Below are positions 49,901-55,755 of a stretch of 64,000 nt of DNA, one piece after another. A program made the translations under genes and the position numbers. The notes under the pieces are model-generated. The model searched no databases and was not told the DNA's origin. It saw nothing but the letters and a program-made list of their open reading frames with translations. The stretch covers positions 17,578,746-17,642,745 of the forward strand of contig NC_049983.1 of assembly GCF_000003815.2 (NCBI RefSeq), written 5' to 3'. Position 1 is the stretch's first letter; every line of letters starts with the position of its first letter. This DNA is from Branchiostoma floridae (lineage: Eukaryota > Chordata > Leptocardii > Amphioxiformes > Branchiostomatidae).

Positions 49901-52900
49901 ATTAGTGCGGGCAGGCCCACGTCTGACTGAATATCCTGACATTTCGTTTGATCTCCCGGCAAACATTGGACTCGCCGAGCTCAGGTGCCGGTCTGTACGC
50001 TCTCATTAGGTAACCACGGCGATAAGGCGCTCATCTCCCCGGCTCCCCCGCGAAACATGGTCTCGGCGGGATTGTGGGGAGAAGGCCAACGCCGGACGGG
50101 GGATTAGTACATCAAAGTGGGACCTCATCACGCCTTCGTTATAGAAGGCCGAAGGACTATTAGCAAGGATTAGGTTTTACACGCATCGTCAAAGTCTTCT
50201 CTCATGTAGAAGACATTAGTACTTATCAAGGAGGGTGTCAATCTTCTAACAGGTTACTGTCTCCTTGTAGGTGTCTTGAAGAACGTTAACAAGCGACAAG
50301 TTGGCGCAGTCACTTTTGTTTTGGGTACTGCGAAGTTGCAGGAAGAAGGCAGTTGCATAAGCATCAATTATCATTTTCTGTCAAAATTGTGACTCCATTC
50401 CTCTTACCATTTTGATGAGGACTGATATATAACATTATAGACATAAAATAGTATTATACTTGTGAAATAGATCTTATAAAGTTCAAACTATTGTTCTTAT
50501 AGATATGTCTCAATGTCAAAATATTTCATGTCTATCACTATCTATAACATATATATAACATTATGTATATAATGTTGAAGTTCTTGTTCGTCAACAGTGT
50601 TTTTTAATTGTTCATACCTAGGGCACAGCCTTTCCTACACAATTTTGTGAATCAGGATTTTATGACATTCAAAGCACTGATGGTGATGCACCATTTTAAG
50701 AGGGATCTCTTAACAAATCTCTGTTGTCTGTAACCTTGAAATTTCAAAATAAAACTGTCGCATAGTTCAGACTCTGGGGACTTTTAAGGGTTTAAACTTT
50801 TTAGAGTTAAAACCTTGAGCACATCCTTCCCAATCAGCCTTGAGCACATCCCTGACTTCCAGGATGTTTTTTTTCACAGTAGTGTAGAAAATGTTTTCAC
50901 TTATGATCTTAATTTTCAAATCAAGTCTACATTTCAGTTAAGTGCATGTCAAGCATACATGTACATGGATAATATGGATGACATCCTCTGGGAACCCCAA
51001 AACTGATGTGAGCTTACAAATTTTTAAAAGGTTTGTCAACAAATAAAAAATGTTGCCCTCATTATGAAATCTAAGTGGTCAGGAAGGTTGGAAAAATTTA
51101 ACGATTCTTCATATTTGTTCTTTTACATCTCCTTTACCTTTGGAATTGACTTTGGAATTCTACAGCATCACTATCCGTTTTCAATATTTTGTTGAAACTT
51201 ACAGCAGATTTACTCACTTAGTAGCTGCTTTGAATGATTTACAGCATGGTCAAAACTTTTCCTTGTTGGAAATGGATGAGAATTGTCGTGCATGCGGATG
51301 TCATCCATATACATATATGTAATCAAATCAACATGGCCTCATGATTATTTGTTTTTCCTCAATAAGTCTTAAGTTTAGATATTCCTTTATTCTTGGAGCT
51401 TCCAATATTGAGCTGTGGTTACAACACAAATATTGTCTTGGCACGTATTGTAAAATGCTTTCTGTTTTTCCCCAGTTCGAGTACATGTCCCAACACCTGG
51501 TGTTTGCCAACTGCATCCCGCTGGTGCTGAAGTTCTTCAATCAGAACATCATGTCGTACATCGCAGCCAAGAACACCATCGCTGTCATCGACTTTCCCAA
51601 CTGTGTCATCGGCGAGCAGCCAGAACTCACCGCCGAAAGTCTGGTGAGTCAGTCGTCTTTCTTCATATTTTCTTTGTGCTCTTTATGTAACAACGCACAA
51701 CAGACGCAAACAAGGACGCCAAGCTACTACCTATCAACAGTGTATGTTCGACGGTGCCTATGAGATTTTAGATCTGCCATCTAGCTGCCAACAGAAGGGC
51801 CTGGCAGAAACACTGCAGCCAACTGATGAAGACGATGACGATATTTTTTAATAGTGACATTTTTTACAGTCACTGAACTTGTTCAAACTCTTGAAACCTG
51901 ATACTTAGTGCCAGAATTTTCAGTGTGTTATTCAGTAGCCTAGATGCCAGACTGTTTCCTGGGGCCTACACAGGCCAGATTAGTTGAGATCGGGCAGGGG
52001 GTCTAGAATCCAGGGTAGTTACGGAGTAACTATGAAATCTGGATCTTTTACACTTACTTGCTGAAGCATTGTTTGTCATGGCATTGTGTCGACGTAACGG
52101 TTTGGGTGTTTTGGGCCCAGAACCCAGAGGAACTGGGTTAGAATCCCCCGACATGCCACCGATGTTGTGCCCTTGGCAAAGTCACTTAACACGACTTTAC
52201 TCAGGCCACCCAGGTGTAAAAATGGCTTTGGTTGGCAAGGTAAGGAGAGGACTTGGCCCCACCTTCCAATGCACTTGGATATCAACCCACTGTCACTATG
52301 ACCTCAAAAAATGCTATGGAACAACCTTTAACTTGACCCTTTACCTTCATGTTTGTGTCCCTTCCCTTTTGTCCACAGGAAGCAGGAGACAGTATCCAGT
52401 TCTGCTGGAGGAACCTGTTCTCCTGCATCAACCTGCTCAGGATCCTCAACAAACTCACCAAGTGGAAACACTCCAGGACCATGGTGGGTACTGCTAATAG
52501 TATTTACTCTAGTTCACTTTTATCGCACGGGGCAACCTACATCCGTTGTATTGAGTTTAACTTCTGGAAAGAGATCGGTTGCTAAATTTCCTTGCTAAAA
52601 CTGTCTGTTTGCCCCCCTCCCCCCTGTGTCTGCACAGATGTTGGTGGTGTTCAAGTCTGCGCCGATCCTGAAGCGAGCCCTGAAGGTGAAACAGGCGATG
52701 CTGCAGCTGTATGTCCTGAAGCTGCTGAAGGTGCAGACCAAGTACCTGGGGCGGCAGTGGAGGAAGAGCAACATGAAGACCATGTCTGCCATCTACCAAC
52801 AGGTCAGGCACAGACTCAACGACGACTGGGCCTACGGAAACGGTGAGTTTGTACCACAGAACTGCGACCCCTAGTCATGCAACAGCTTTATGTAAGTCTC

Positions 52901-54400
52901 CCCCCTTTCAGGTCCACCGCTACCATTCACTCAGAAACAAACACACAATCTCCATCCCATCAGCAAGAATAAAAAGGACTATAGAACTTGTTCTACACCA
53001 ATCTATCAGACTATCAAAACAGATGTCCACTGCTATCCCCGTGCACAGTTTCCAACTTCTTAATTCATTGCCTTGAAGTGGTCTTGTGACCTTGCTTTGA
53101 ACAATCTTGTTAAAAAAAAAAAATTTGACAATCAGACAGTAGAATCAGGTACATAATAAATGGGTAACAGTCATGTCAGGGATGTACAGTTTATATGTCC
53201 AGTCTGTTGAATTGTGCTGTAAATGTCTGGCAGTGTTCTTTTGTGTTCTTTAAAAAAATTTATGTCTGTAATGTTAATATCTGAATAAAGAATTGACTTA
53301 GATGTAAATTATTTACATCTATGGAACCCTTACCCTCTGTAACAGACATGGATGCCAGGCCATGGGACTTTAAGGCGGAGGAGTGTGCTACAATGTAACT
53401 CTTTCTTGAACAAATAATAGAATTATTGCATGTTTGCTTTACTTATTTACTTATTTTCATGTGTTAAACCCATTTTACTCTGTAACAGACATGGATGCCA
53501 GACCGTGGGACTTCCAGGCAGAAGAGTGCGCCCTTCGCGCCAGCGTGGACAGGTTCAACCAGCGGCGGTACGGGGAGGAGCCCAGCGGCATCGAGGCCGA
53601 GTTCCAGCATGTGGACAACAACCTGCTGAGTGTGCTGGGGCAGAAGGTGTGTACGAGTACGTTATTAGATTGTGGCTGTTTGACAAGGCACAATTTGTGT
53701 GCATCTATGTTAGATTGCGGCCATTTGACAGGGCAGAAGGTGTGCACATCTACATTCTTAGATGAATGCGGCTGTCTGACGGGGCAGAAGGAGTTCTAAC
53801 CAGCATCTGTCCTTCCATTTTGACAGAATTTTGCTGCTGGGGATGGACAAACATTTTGCCCATTCCATCCTCTTTGACAGACAGGAAATCGGCATATAAA
53901 GATAGTAATTGAACCAAGCTGAGTCTACCAGCATAATTTGCCCCTCAAAAGAAAGGAAATAGCATTTCAGAGGGTCTATATTTGTCTAGGATTGTCACGC
54001 TTTCGACAGGATTTCTATTCAAAATCCAGTGGACTGAAAAAAATTTCATGAAATAATCCACCTCTTAGGAGGAAGTTCCACGCTGACAGCGCCTTTCCTA
54101 GAACTTCATCATTATGGAATAAGCTTCCACAGACTTGCTTCCCTGTGGGGTACAACCTGAAACTTTTTAAGTCAAGGGTCAGACATCTTTCTTCACATTC
54201 CTTTATTGTAACCCCAAACGCTTGAGTGGCTCTATGAGCCTTGTTTTGCGGTGAAACTTAAGTAAATAGAAAATTTTAAAAACATCTTCCAACGTTCCCT
54301 CCAGGTGGACCTACCCGAGGAGTTCAAGCTGGGGTACGAGAAGTGGCTGCAGCGCGAGGTCTTCACCACGCAGATCGACTGGGACCAGCTGCTGTCCTGA
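19868..54400 (+). CDS. STRIP1: Striatin-interacting protein (STRIP1/STRIP2 pro-orthologue), 21 coding exons, gene span
   Basis: STRIP proteins are core scaffolds of STRIPAK, which joins PP2A, striatins, MOB4 and MST/GCK kinases and acts in Hippo signalling, cytoskeleton and vesicle traffic. Joining 21 exons gives 2394 nt, 797 aa plus stop (human STRIP1 is 837 aa). The N-terminal N1221-like half runs from about 25 to 320 ([64 protein letters not shown]). An acidic linker follows (about 320-375), then the DUF3402 half to the end (PKGLPWTPKVR, PSLPQYMIALLKILLAAAPT, RNLFSCINLLRILNKLTKW, RQWRKSNMKTMSAIYQ). Conservation with the human protein is very high in the C-terminal half. All junctions are GT-AG and phase-consistent except the exon 5 donor. 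The gene stands out for duplicated exon edges (see findings). Exons are listed separately. Confidence 0.95.
22958..23057. other. Assembly gap, 100 N
   Basis: A run of exactly 100 N is the usual placeholder for a gap of unknown size, so the true length of intron 1 is not known. Confidence 0.99.
24002..24180. mobile_element. Foldback element in STRIP intron 1
   Basis: The left arm AGCCTCTACCAGGTTCCACA is mirrored by the right arm ending TGTGGAGCCTGGTAAAGGCT. Pairing continues through CTGGAAAAATAG and beyond, for roughly 50 bp per arm. It is non-coding and MITE-like. Confidence 0.7.
24349..24418 (+). CDS. STRIP1: STRIP coding exon 2 (aa 28-51)
   Basis: It encodes [18 protein letters not shown], the first strongly conserved STRIP block. 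The acceptor is TCTCCAG; it leaves one base at the donor. Confidence 0.92.
24419..27999 (+). other. STRIP intron 2
   Basis: It contains a candidate regulatory block at 25120-25420 (separate entry), a poly-C run near 26587 and otherwise unremarkable AT-rich sequence. Confidence 0.85.
25120..25420. promoter_or_regulatory. Candidate intronic enhancer with perfect DR1 site
   Basis: TGACCTTTGACCT (25201-25213) is, on the minus strand, AGGTCAAAGGTCA, the textbook DR1 bound by HNF4 and by RXR heterodimers. Forkhead-type TGTTTGTTTTC and TTTGTTTGC lie within 70 bp upstream. The block is richer in GC than its surroundings and has no repeat signature. Enhancer function is inference. Confidence 0.4.
28000..28074 (+). 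CDS. STRIP1: STRIP coding exon 3 (aa 51-76)
   Basis: It encodes [20 protein letters not shown], close to the human ELSELYSYTEGPEF segment. The acceptor is TTTTTCCAG. Confidence 0.93.
28075..30215 (+). other. STRIP intron 3
   Basis: AT-rich, with a poly-C tract near 29866. No gene, element or conserved-looking block that I can support. Confidence 0.8.
30216..30347 (+). CDS. STRIP1: STRIP coding exon 4 (aa 76-120)
   Basis: It encodes VPEKWTVIDSGLQKMHILRL through RSLLYLAQG, the counterpart of human ARAILYVAQG. The donor is GTAAGT. Confidence 0.92.
30348..32036 (+). other. STRIP intron 4
   Basis: AT-rich unique sequence. A diffuse relic of the TACTGTAAAT foldback family may lie at 31094-31272. 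Nothing else is assignable. Confidence 0.75.
32037..32160 (+). CDS. STRIP1: STRIP coding exon 5 (aa 120-161), donor unresolved
   Basis: It encodes [20 protein letters not shown] through LLSMEIES. The acceptor is good (TGTTCCAG). The end given is the point that restores frame with exon 6 and the human spacing, but no GT follows it (the genome reads AGTGCC). The frame stays open to 32308, so a weak downstream donor is possible. The last bases of this exon are duplicated 387 bp downstream. Confidence 0.75.
32519..32600 (+). repeat. Duplicate of STRIP exon 5 3' edge and flank
   Basis: About 80 bp repeats 32133-32213, which is the last 28 nt of exon 5 plus about 50 bp beyond it, with few changes (the core AGTATGGAGATCGAGTCAG is identical). 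The offset is 387 bp. Confidence 0.9.
33515..33583 (+). CDS. STRIP1: STRIP coding exon 6 (aa 161-184)
   Basis: It encodes [20 protein letters not shown] then DLR, matching human [16 protein letters not shown]. The acceptor is TGTTCTAG and the donor GTATCG. Confidence 0.9.
33957..34406 (+). repeat. Local duplications of the intron flank before STRIP exon 7
   Basis: 33957-34100 and 34162-34275 are diverged copies of one segment (GTTTCTAGACAAGG... then AAGGCAGACTTC). The polypyrimidine run TCTGTTTTCTC ending in CAG appears at 34098 and again as the true acceptor at 34402-34403. Confidence 0.7.
34404..34510 (+). CDS. STRIP1: STRIP coding exon 7 (aa 184-220)
   Basis: It encodes RVVLSILYTMVETMRMGCDA through MFQREL, the counterpart of human VLLNIMYLIVETV. 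The acceptor is TCTCCCCCAG; relics of its flank occur upstream. Confidence 0.92.
36480..37015. promoter_or_regulatory. Candidate intronic enhancer block (octamer-SOX, CRE, forkhead)
   Basis: This GC-balanced, repeat-free block sits inside AT-rich intron. It holds ATGCAAAT (36624-36631) followed at once by CCTTTGTT (36632-36639), an octamer next to a SOX-type site. It also holds a full CRE TGACGTCA (36918-36925) and a forkhead-like GTAAACAAAC near 36976. It opens no convincing reading frame. A role for STRIP or the neighbouring E-protein gene is inference. Confidence 0.4.
37030..37203. mobile_element. TA-flanked foldback element, GTCTCC tip, 174 bp
   Basis: Arms GTCTCCAAGCAGACCCTACG and the exact mirror at the right end are bordered by TA. 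Inner arms TATCAAAGCTGGCAAAGGA and its mirror extend the pairing. It is the best preserved member of the longer subfamily also seen at 6349. Confidence 0.85.
38061..38416 (+). repeat. Tandem array of acceptor-bearing units before STRIP exon 8
   Basis: AG sites end pyrimidine-rich runs at 38122, 38188, 38241, 38312 and 38354, with a further, T-rich but weaker AG at 38068; the true acceptor is at 38416. After each AG comes a version of the exon 8 start (GCCAAGCCATATATGGTAAA) or of a related GTAAAAGGCGAGACATGG form. The two forms alternate, giving a higher-order period of about 120 bp. Confidence 0.9.
38417..38544 (+). CDS. STRIP1: STRIP coding exon 8 (aa 220-262)
   Basis: It encodes GQAIYGKENLAVLLFGMVTK then [20 protein letters not shown]. 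The acceptor at 38415-38416 is the last of seven similar AG sites in a tandem array; it is the only one followed by the conserved frame. Confidence 0.93.
39090..39300. repeat. AT-rich minisatellite, left block
   Basis: Roughly 20-25 bp units of the type GGTACTTTTGCAGATATAAT occur about nine times with drift. The same unit resumes at 41247, so the two blocks were probably one array. Confidence 0.85.
39301..41246. mobile_element. Probable insertion of unknown type splitting a minisatellite
   Basis: This 1.95-kb stretch lies between two blocks of the same minisatellite, which suggests insertion. Its right part is a 147-bp tandem satellite, and near its right edge is a palindrome CCTGCATACATGCAGG (41228-41243). 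I see no transposase or reverse transcriptase and no clear target duplication, so class and exact limits are open. Confidence 0.4.
40625..41190. repeat. Satellite-like tandem repeat, unit about 147 bp, four copies
   Basis: The marker TCAAGTTCAA recurs at 40628, 40776, 40928 and 41070 (spacings about 148, 152, 142). Units share GGCCCAAAATCAAA, CCACGTACCAAA and GAGATACAGCGC. An older, more diverged unit may precede 40625. Short open frames across it are an effect of the repeat. Confidence 0.8.
41247..41385. repeat. AT-rich minisatellite, right block
   Basis: It continues the unit seen at 39090-39300 (GTGGTACTTTTCTAGAT type) for about six copies and stops 35 bp before STRIP exon 9. Confidence 0.8.
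41420..41602 (+). CDS. STRIP1: STRIP coding exon 9 (aa 263-323)
   Basis: It encodes TSLGGFRELQDWKNKAREVA, then LNVIKNMRAASPP and RRPRMSQRK. The donor is GTATGA, phase 0. Its last 42 nt are repeated three times in the next intron. Confidence 0.93.
41564..42230 (+). repeat. Four-copy tandem repeat of STRIP exon 9 3' edge with donor
   Basis: Units start at 41564 (true exon), 41730, 41920 and 42094. Each holds GAGACCCAGGATG, CACAGAGAAAA, the donor GT, a TTTG microsatellite and ATTTATTCA-type flank. Copies two and three keep a 42-nt open segment between AG and GT (41727-41768, 41917-41958); copy four has lost frame. Confidence 0.92.
42231..44528 (+). other. STRIP intron 9, remainder
   Basis: No repeat or exon that I can support. 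The part around 44330-44500 is less AT-rich and could be conserved noncoding sequence. Confidence 0.7.
44529..44729 (+). repeat. Upstream copy of STRIP exon 10 acceptor and first half
   Basis: The segment 44529-44669 repeats as 44670-44810 with few changes. An acceptor CCATTTCAG ends at 44588 and is followed by GAATTAATACTAAGGCAAAC; the true exon starts 141 nt later. The interval has no stop in the exon frame, so use of the upstream acceptor would add 47 residues. Confidence 0.88.
44730..44920 (+). CDS. STRIP1: STRIP coding exon 10 (aa 324-387), acidic linker
   Basis: It encodes ELILRQTSMEDSMQGQDGED, a run of Asp/Gly, then PPPPLVHVPKGLPWTPKVR, the counterpart of human CPKGLPWAPKVR. An earlier copy of its acceptor and first half lies exactly 141 nt (47 codons) upstream in the same open frame. 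Confidence 0.9.
44937..45170. repeat. GTGA/GAGT microsatellite
   Basis: Long runs of a GTGA unit with interruptions start 17 bp after the exon 10 donor. Confidence 0.95.
45448..45606. mobile_element. Foldback element in STRIP intron 10
   Basis: The left arm AATAGAATCTAACAGTTACT is mirrored at the right end; TTCTTTTTAAAGGTA and TACCTTTAAAAAGAA pair further in. It is about 159 bp and non-coding. Confidence 0.75.
46001..46066 (+). CDS. STRIP1: STRIP coding exon 11 (aa 387-409)
   Basis: It encodes RQKDLECFLDHTRNKFVGFS then VG, matching human EKDIEMFLESSRSKFIGYTLG. The donor is GTAAGT. Confidence 0.92.
46292..46463. mobile_element. Foldback element with TGTAAATGCA tips in STRIP intron 11
   Basis: Left ACTGTAAATGCATTTAGAT and right TGCATTTACAGT tips are inverted, with GCGGTGGTTTTAA and TTAACCACCGCG as inner arms. 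Same family as 7097-7290. Confidence 0.75.
46556..46619 (+). CDS. STRIP1: STRIP coding exon 12 (aa 409-430)
   Basis: It encodes IDSDTLIGLPQPIHEGVKVL then KK, matching human SDTNTVVGLPRPIHESIKTLK. Confidence 0.92.
46828..46899 (+). CDS. STRIP1: STRIP coding exon 13 (aa 431-454)
   Basis: It encodes HVYVSLAEVQIRREEEIAKN then PMTK, the counterpart of human HKYTSIAEVQAQMEEEYLRSP. Phase 0 at both ends. Confidence 0.92.
46900..47793 (+). other. STRIP intron 13
   Basis: About 0.9 kb of AT-rich unique sequence; nothing assignable. Confidence 0.8.
47794..47868 (+). CDS. STRIP1: STRIP coding exon 14 (aa 455-479)
   Basis: It encodes GEGEIVMTPREVLYQGMLPS then LPQYM, which is nearly the human LYQGLLPSLPQYM. 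Phase 0 at both ends. Confidence 0.94.
48314..48411 (+). CDS. STRIP1: STRIP coding exon 15 (aa 480-512)
   Basis: It encodes IALLKILLAAAPTSKAKTDS then INILADVLPEEMP, identical in pattern to human STRIP1. The donor is GTAAGT. Confidence 0.95.
49006..49132 (+). CDS. STRIP1: STRIP coding exon 16 (aa 512-554)
   Basis: It encodes TVLQSMKLGIDVNRHKEIIV then KAISAVLLLLLKHFKLNHVY, almost identical to human. Confidence 0.95.
49133..51475 (+). other. STRIP intron 16
   Basis: After the short tandem repeat it holds a GC-rich, repeat-free island at 49850-50200 (contains GGTAACCACGG and CGGCGGGATTG), possibly regulatory. The remainder is AT-rich with no support for genes. Confidence 0.7.
49145..49395. repeat. 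Short tandem repeat after STRIP exon 16
   Basis: ACATTAACCCTAAAAGTGT with GCAGAGGTTGGGTCAGG recurs at about 49150, 49280 and 49350. One unit contains a CTCTCTAAGCAGAGGTT piece, so the repeat may stem from a broken foldback element. Confidence 0.7.
51476..51643 (+). CDS. STRIP1: STRIP coding exon 17 (aa 555-610)
   Basis: It encodes FEYMSQHLVFANCIPLVLKF then FNQNIMSYIAAKNTIAVIDF. Phase 0 at both ends. Confidence 0.95.
52075..52310 (+). mobile_element. tRNA-derived SINE in STRIP intron 17
   Basis: A tRNA-like head includes a B-box-like GGGTTAGAATCC (52136-52147) with a degenerate A-box region before it. The body CCCTTGGCAAAGTCACTTAA then CACCCAGGTGTAAAAATGG resembles the conserved central part shared by several animal SINE superfamilies. 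The 3' tail is not clear. Confidence 0.6.
52379..52483 (+). CDS. STRIP1: STRIP coding exon 18 (aa 611-645)
   Basis: It encodes EAGDSIQFCWRNLFSCINLL then RILNKLTKWKHSRTM, almost identical to human. Confidence 0.95.
52638..52842 (+). CDS. STRIP1: STRIP coding exon 19 (aa 646-714)
   Basis: It encodes MLVVFKSAPILKRALKVKQA through RHRLNDDWAYGN, the best conserved part of the protein. The donor is GTGAGT with one base over. Confidence 0.95.
53330..53397 (+). repeat. Upstream copy of STRIP exon 20 acceptor and first codons
   Basis: After CTCTGTAACAG the copy still encodes DMDARPWDFKAEECA, nearly the same residues as the true exon 143 bp later, with mostly silent changes. It then diverges and meets a possible donor GTAACT that would not keep frame. 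Confidence 0.88.
53489..53646 (+). CDS. STRIP1: STRIP coding exon 20 (aa 714-766)
   Basis: It encodes DMDARPWDFQAEECALRASV through NNLLSVLGQK. Both of its edges are duplicated in the flanking introns: the 5' edge at 53330-53397, the 3' edge three times between 53686 and 53800. Confidence 0.93.
53638..53800 (+). repeat. Tandem repeat of STRIP exon 20 3' edge with donor
   Basis: Units of 45-50 bp begin GGGGCAGAAGGTGTG at the true exon end (53638) and recur near 53685, 53731 and 53781. Unit three keeps the donor sequence; the others are altered. Confidence 0.85.
54305..54400 (+). CDS. STRIP1: STRIP coding exon 21 (aa 767-797 and stop)
   Basis: It encodes VDLPEEFKLGYEKWLQREVF then TTQIDWDQLLS and TGA, matching the human end REVFSKPISWEELLQ. 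Confidence 0.94.
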   Translation: MDLPEEFKLGYEKWLQREVFTTQIDWDQLLS

Positions 54401-55755
54401 CTAGATGTGGAGACGGGGGCGGGAGGGGGGGCATAGGCGTGTGGCAGGCTTTTAGCCAGGCATGCGTCCAGGCGTCATTTAGATACTCTTTTCTTAAAAT
54501 AACACGAAATGGGATGCACTGACGCCCTTACACTGTGGAGCAGATCCTCTGACTACCATGAAATTCTGATTGACCAGGGATGACATTGGGTCATTTGTGG
54601 TCACAGTCTTCTACTGTGACCTCTCTGACAGTTGTTTTCCCCCTTGTAATACCTTAGAATGCACCATTTTACCTTAAAATTGGTGGCCCGCTTCTGCGAC
54701 AGTTGGATAGTTGGCTGTCAAGAGAAGCTTGGTTTTCCAAAAAATATGATCTTTCACTCCAACATCTGATTGAAACCCAAAGGAGTTCAATCTTTTCCCA
54801 CCCTTATGATAAAAAAAAAGCAGGTTTATTAACAACCAAAACCACATACAATACATCAACCATAGACGTTCTGTGTGACATTTCTGCTGGCCAAACAAAA
54901 AATTGATAGAGTTTGTGAAAAACCGATCTAGTATATTAAGAGCAACTCACGAGTTGGGATGAAAATGAAATATTAGTTTGTTCTGCTGTACACAGGAACT
55001 GTAACTTACAGATGTATACCACTACATGTATTTGGGATCCCCTTTTAATTTTACCAACCTTCTCATGTACCATTAACCTCCTCCATGATGGAGTAGCCTT
55101 TTTGCACCAACTTGTTTACAGGACCAGGCAGCAGGAGAAGGTTAATTCAACTACAATGCCTATTGTGTATAAAACTAGCCTGGTATCCAGACGTAATATA
55201 GCTCCCGAGTCTCTTCTGTCTCAAAGGTGTCGTAATCCAGCCACAATCCTCACTCAGCATGTTAATGCCACATTATCAGTCTTCACGTAGTGAGATGTCA
55301 TTTTTTAAAATCATTATCGCTGTCCAATATTTGGCACCTTCGGAAATATGTCTAATATTACATGTATGTAGAACCAATAGCTACTCCTTGACTCTTGAGC
55401 TGTGTATGCAGTGACTTAAATTTATGGCCAAATTGCTCTTGAAGAGTTGAGTACAATTTTGTATTTATGCTAGTGTTTAGGTATATGATTTTGCCTGAGA
55501 CATCTTCGTGAATGGTGACTCAATGTACTTTTCCACTTCAATGTTTAGATATTGTGGATGTTTTTATTTGTCGCGACCACCTTGGTACAGACGTCAAGTG
55601 TACATAGAAATGTTGTAAGACCAATGATTTCTTTTTATATCATATTTATGTTTGTACTGTTATATCAGGTGGCAGCTTTTTTAAACTGAATGTCCAGATG
55701 TTTATATTATGTTGGTTTCTTTTATTAAAGTGAGGAGTGTCTAAAGTACCATGTC
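54401..55755 (+). other. STRIP1: STRIP 3' UTR with polyadenylation signal
   Basis: No splice site or gene is evident after the stop. ATTAAA at 55734-55739 is followed by a GT/T-rich stretch from about 55770, fitting cleavage near 55755. AATAAA proper is absent nearby, so the exact end is uncertain. Confidence 0.65.

Noticed and set aside
53346-53394. A standard alternative coding exon in STRIP
   Set aside because: Residues are conserved, but the only nearby donor gives a phase that fits neither exon 20 nor exon 21, so I list it as a duplicate, not an exon.
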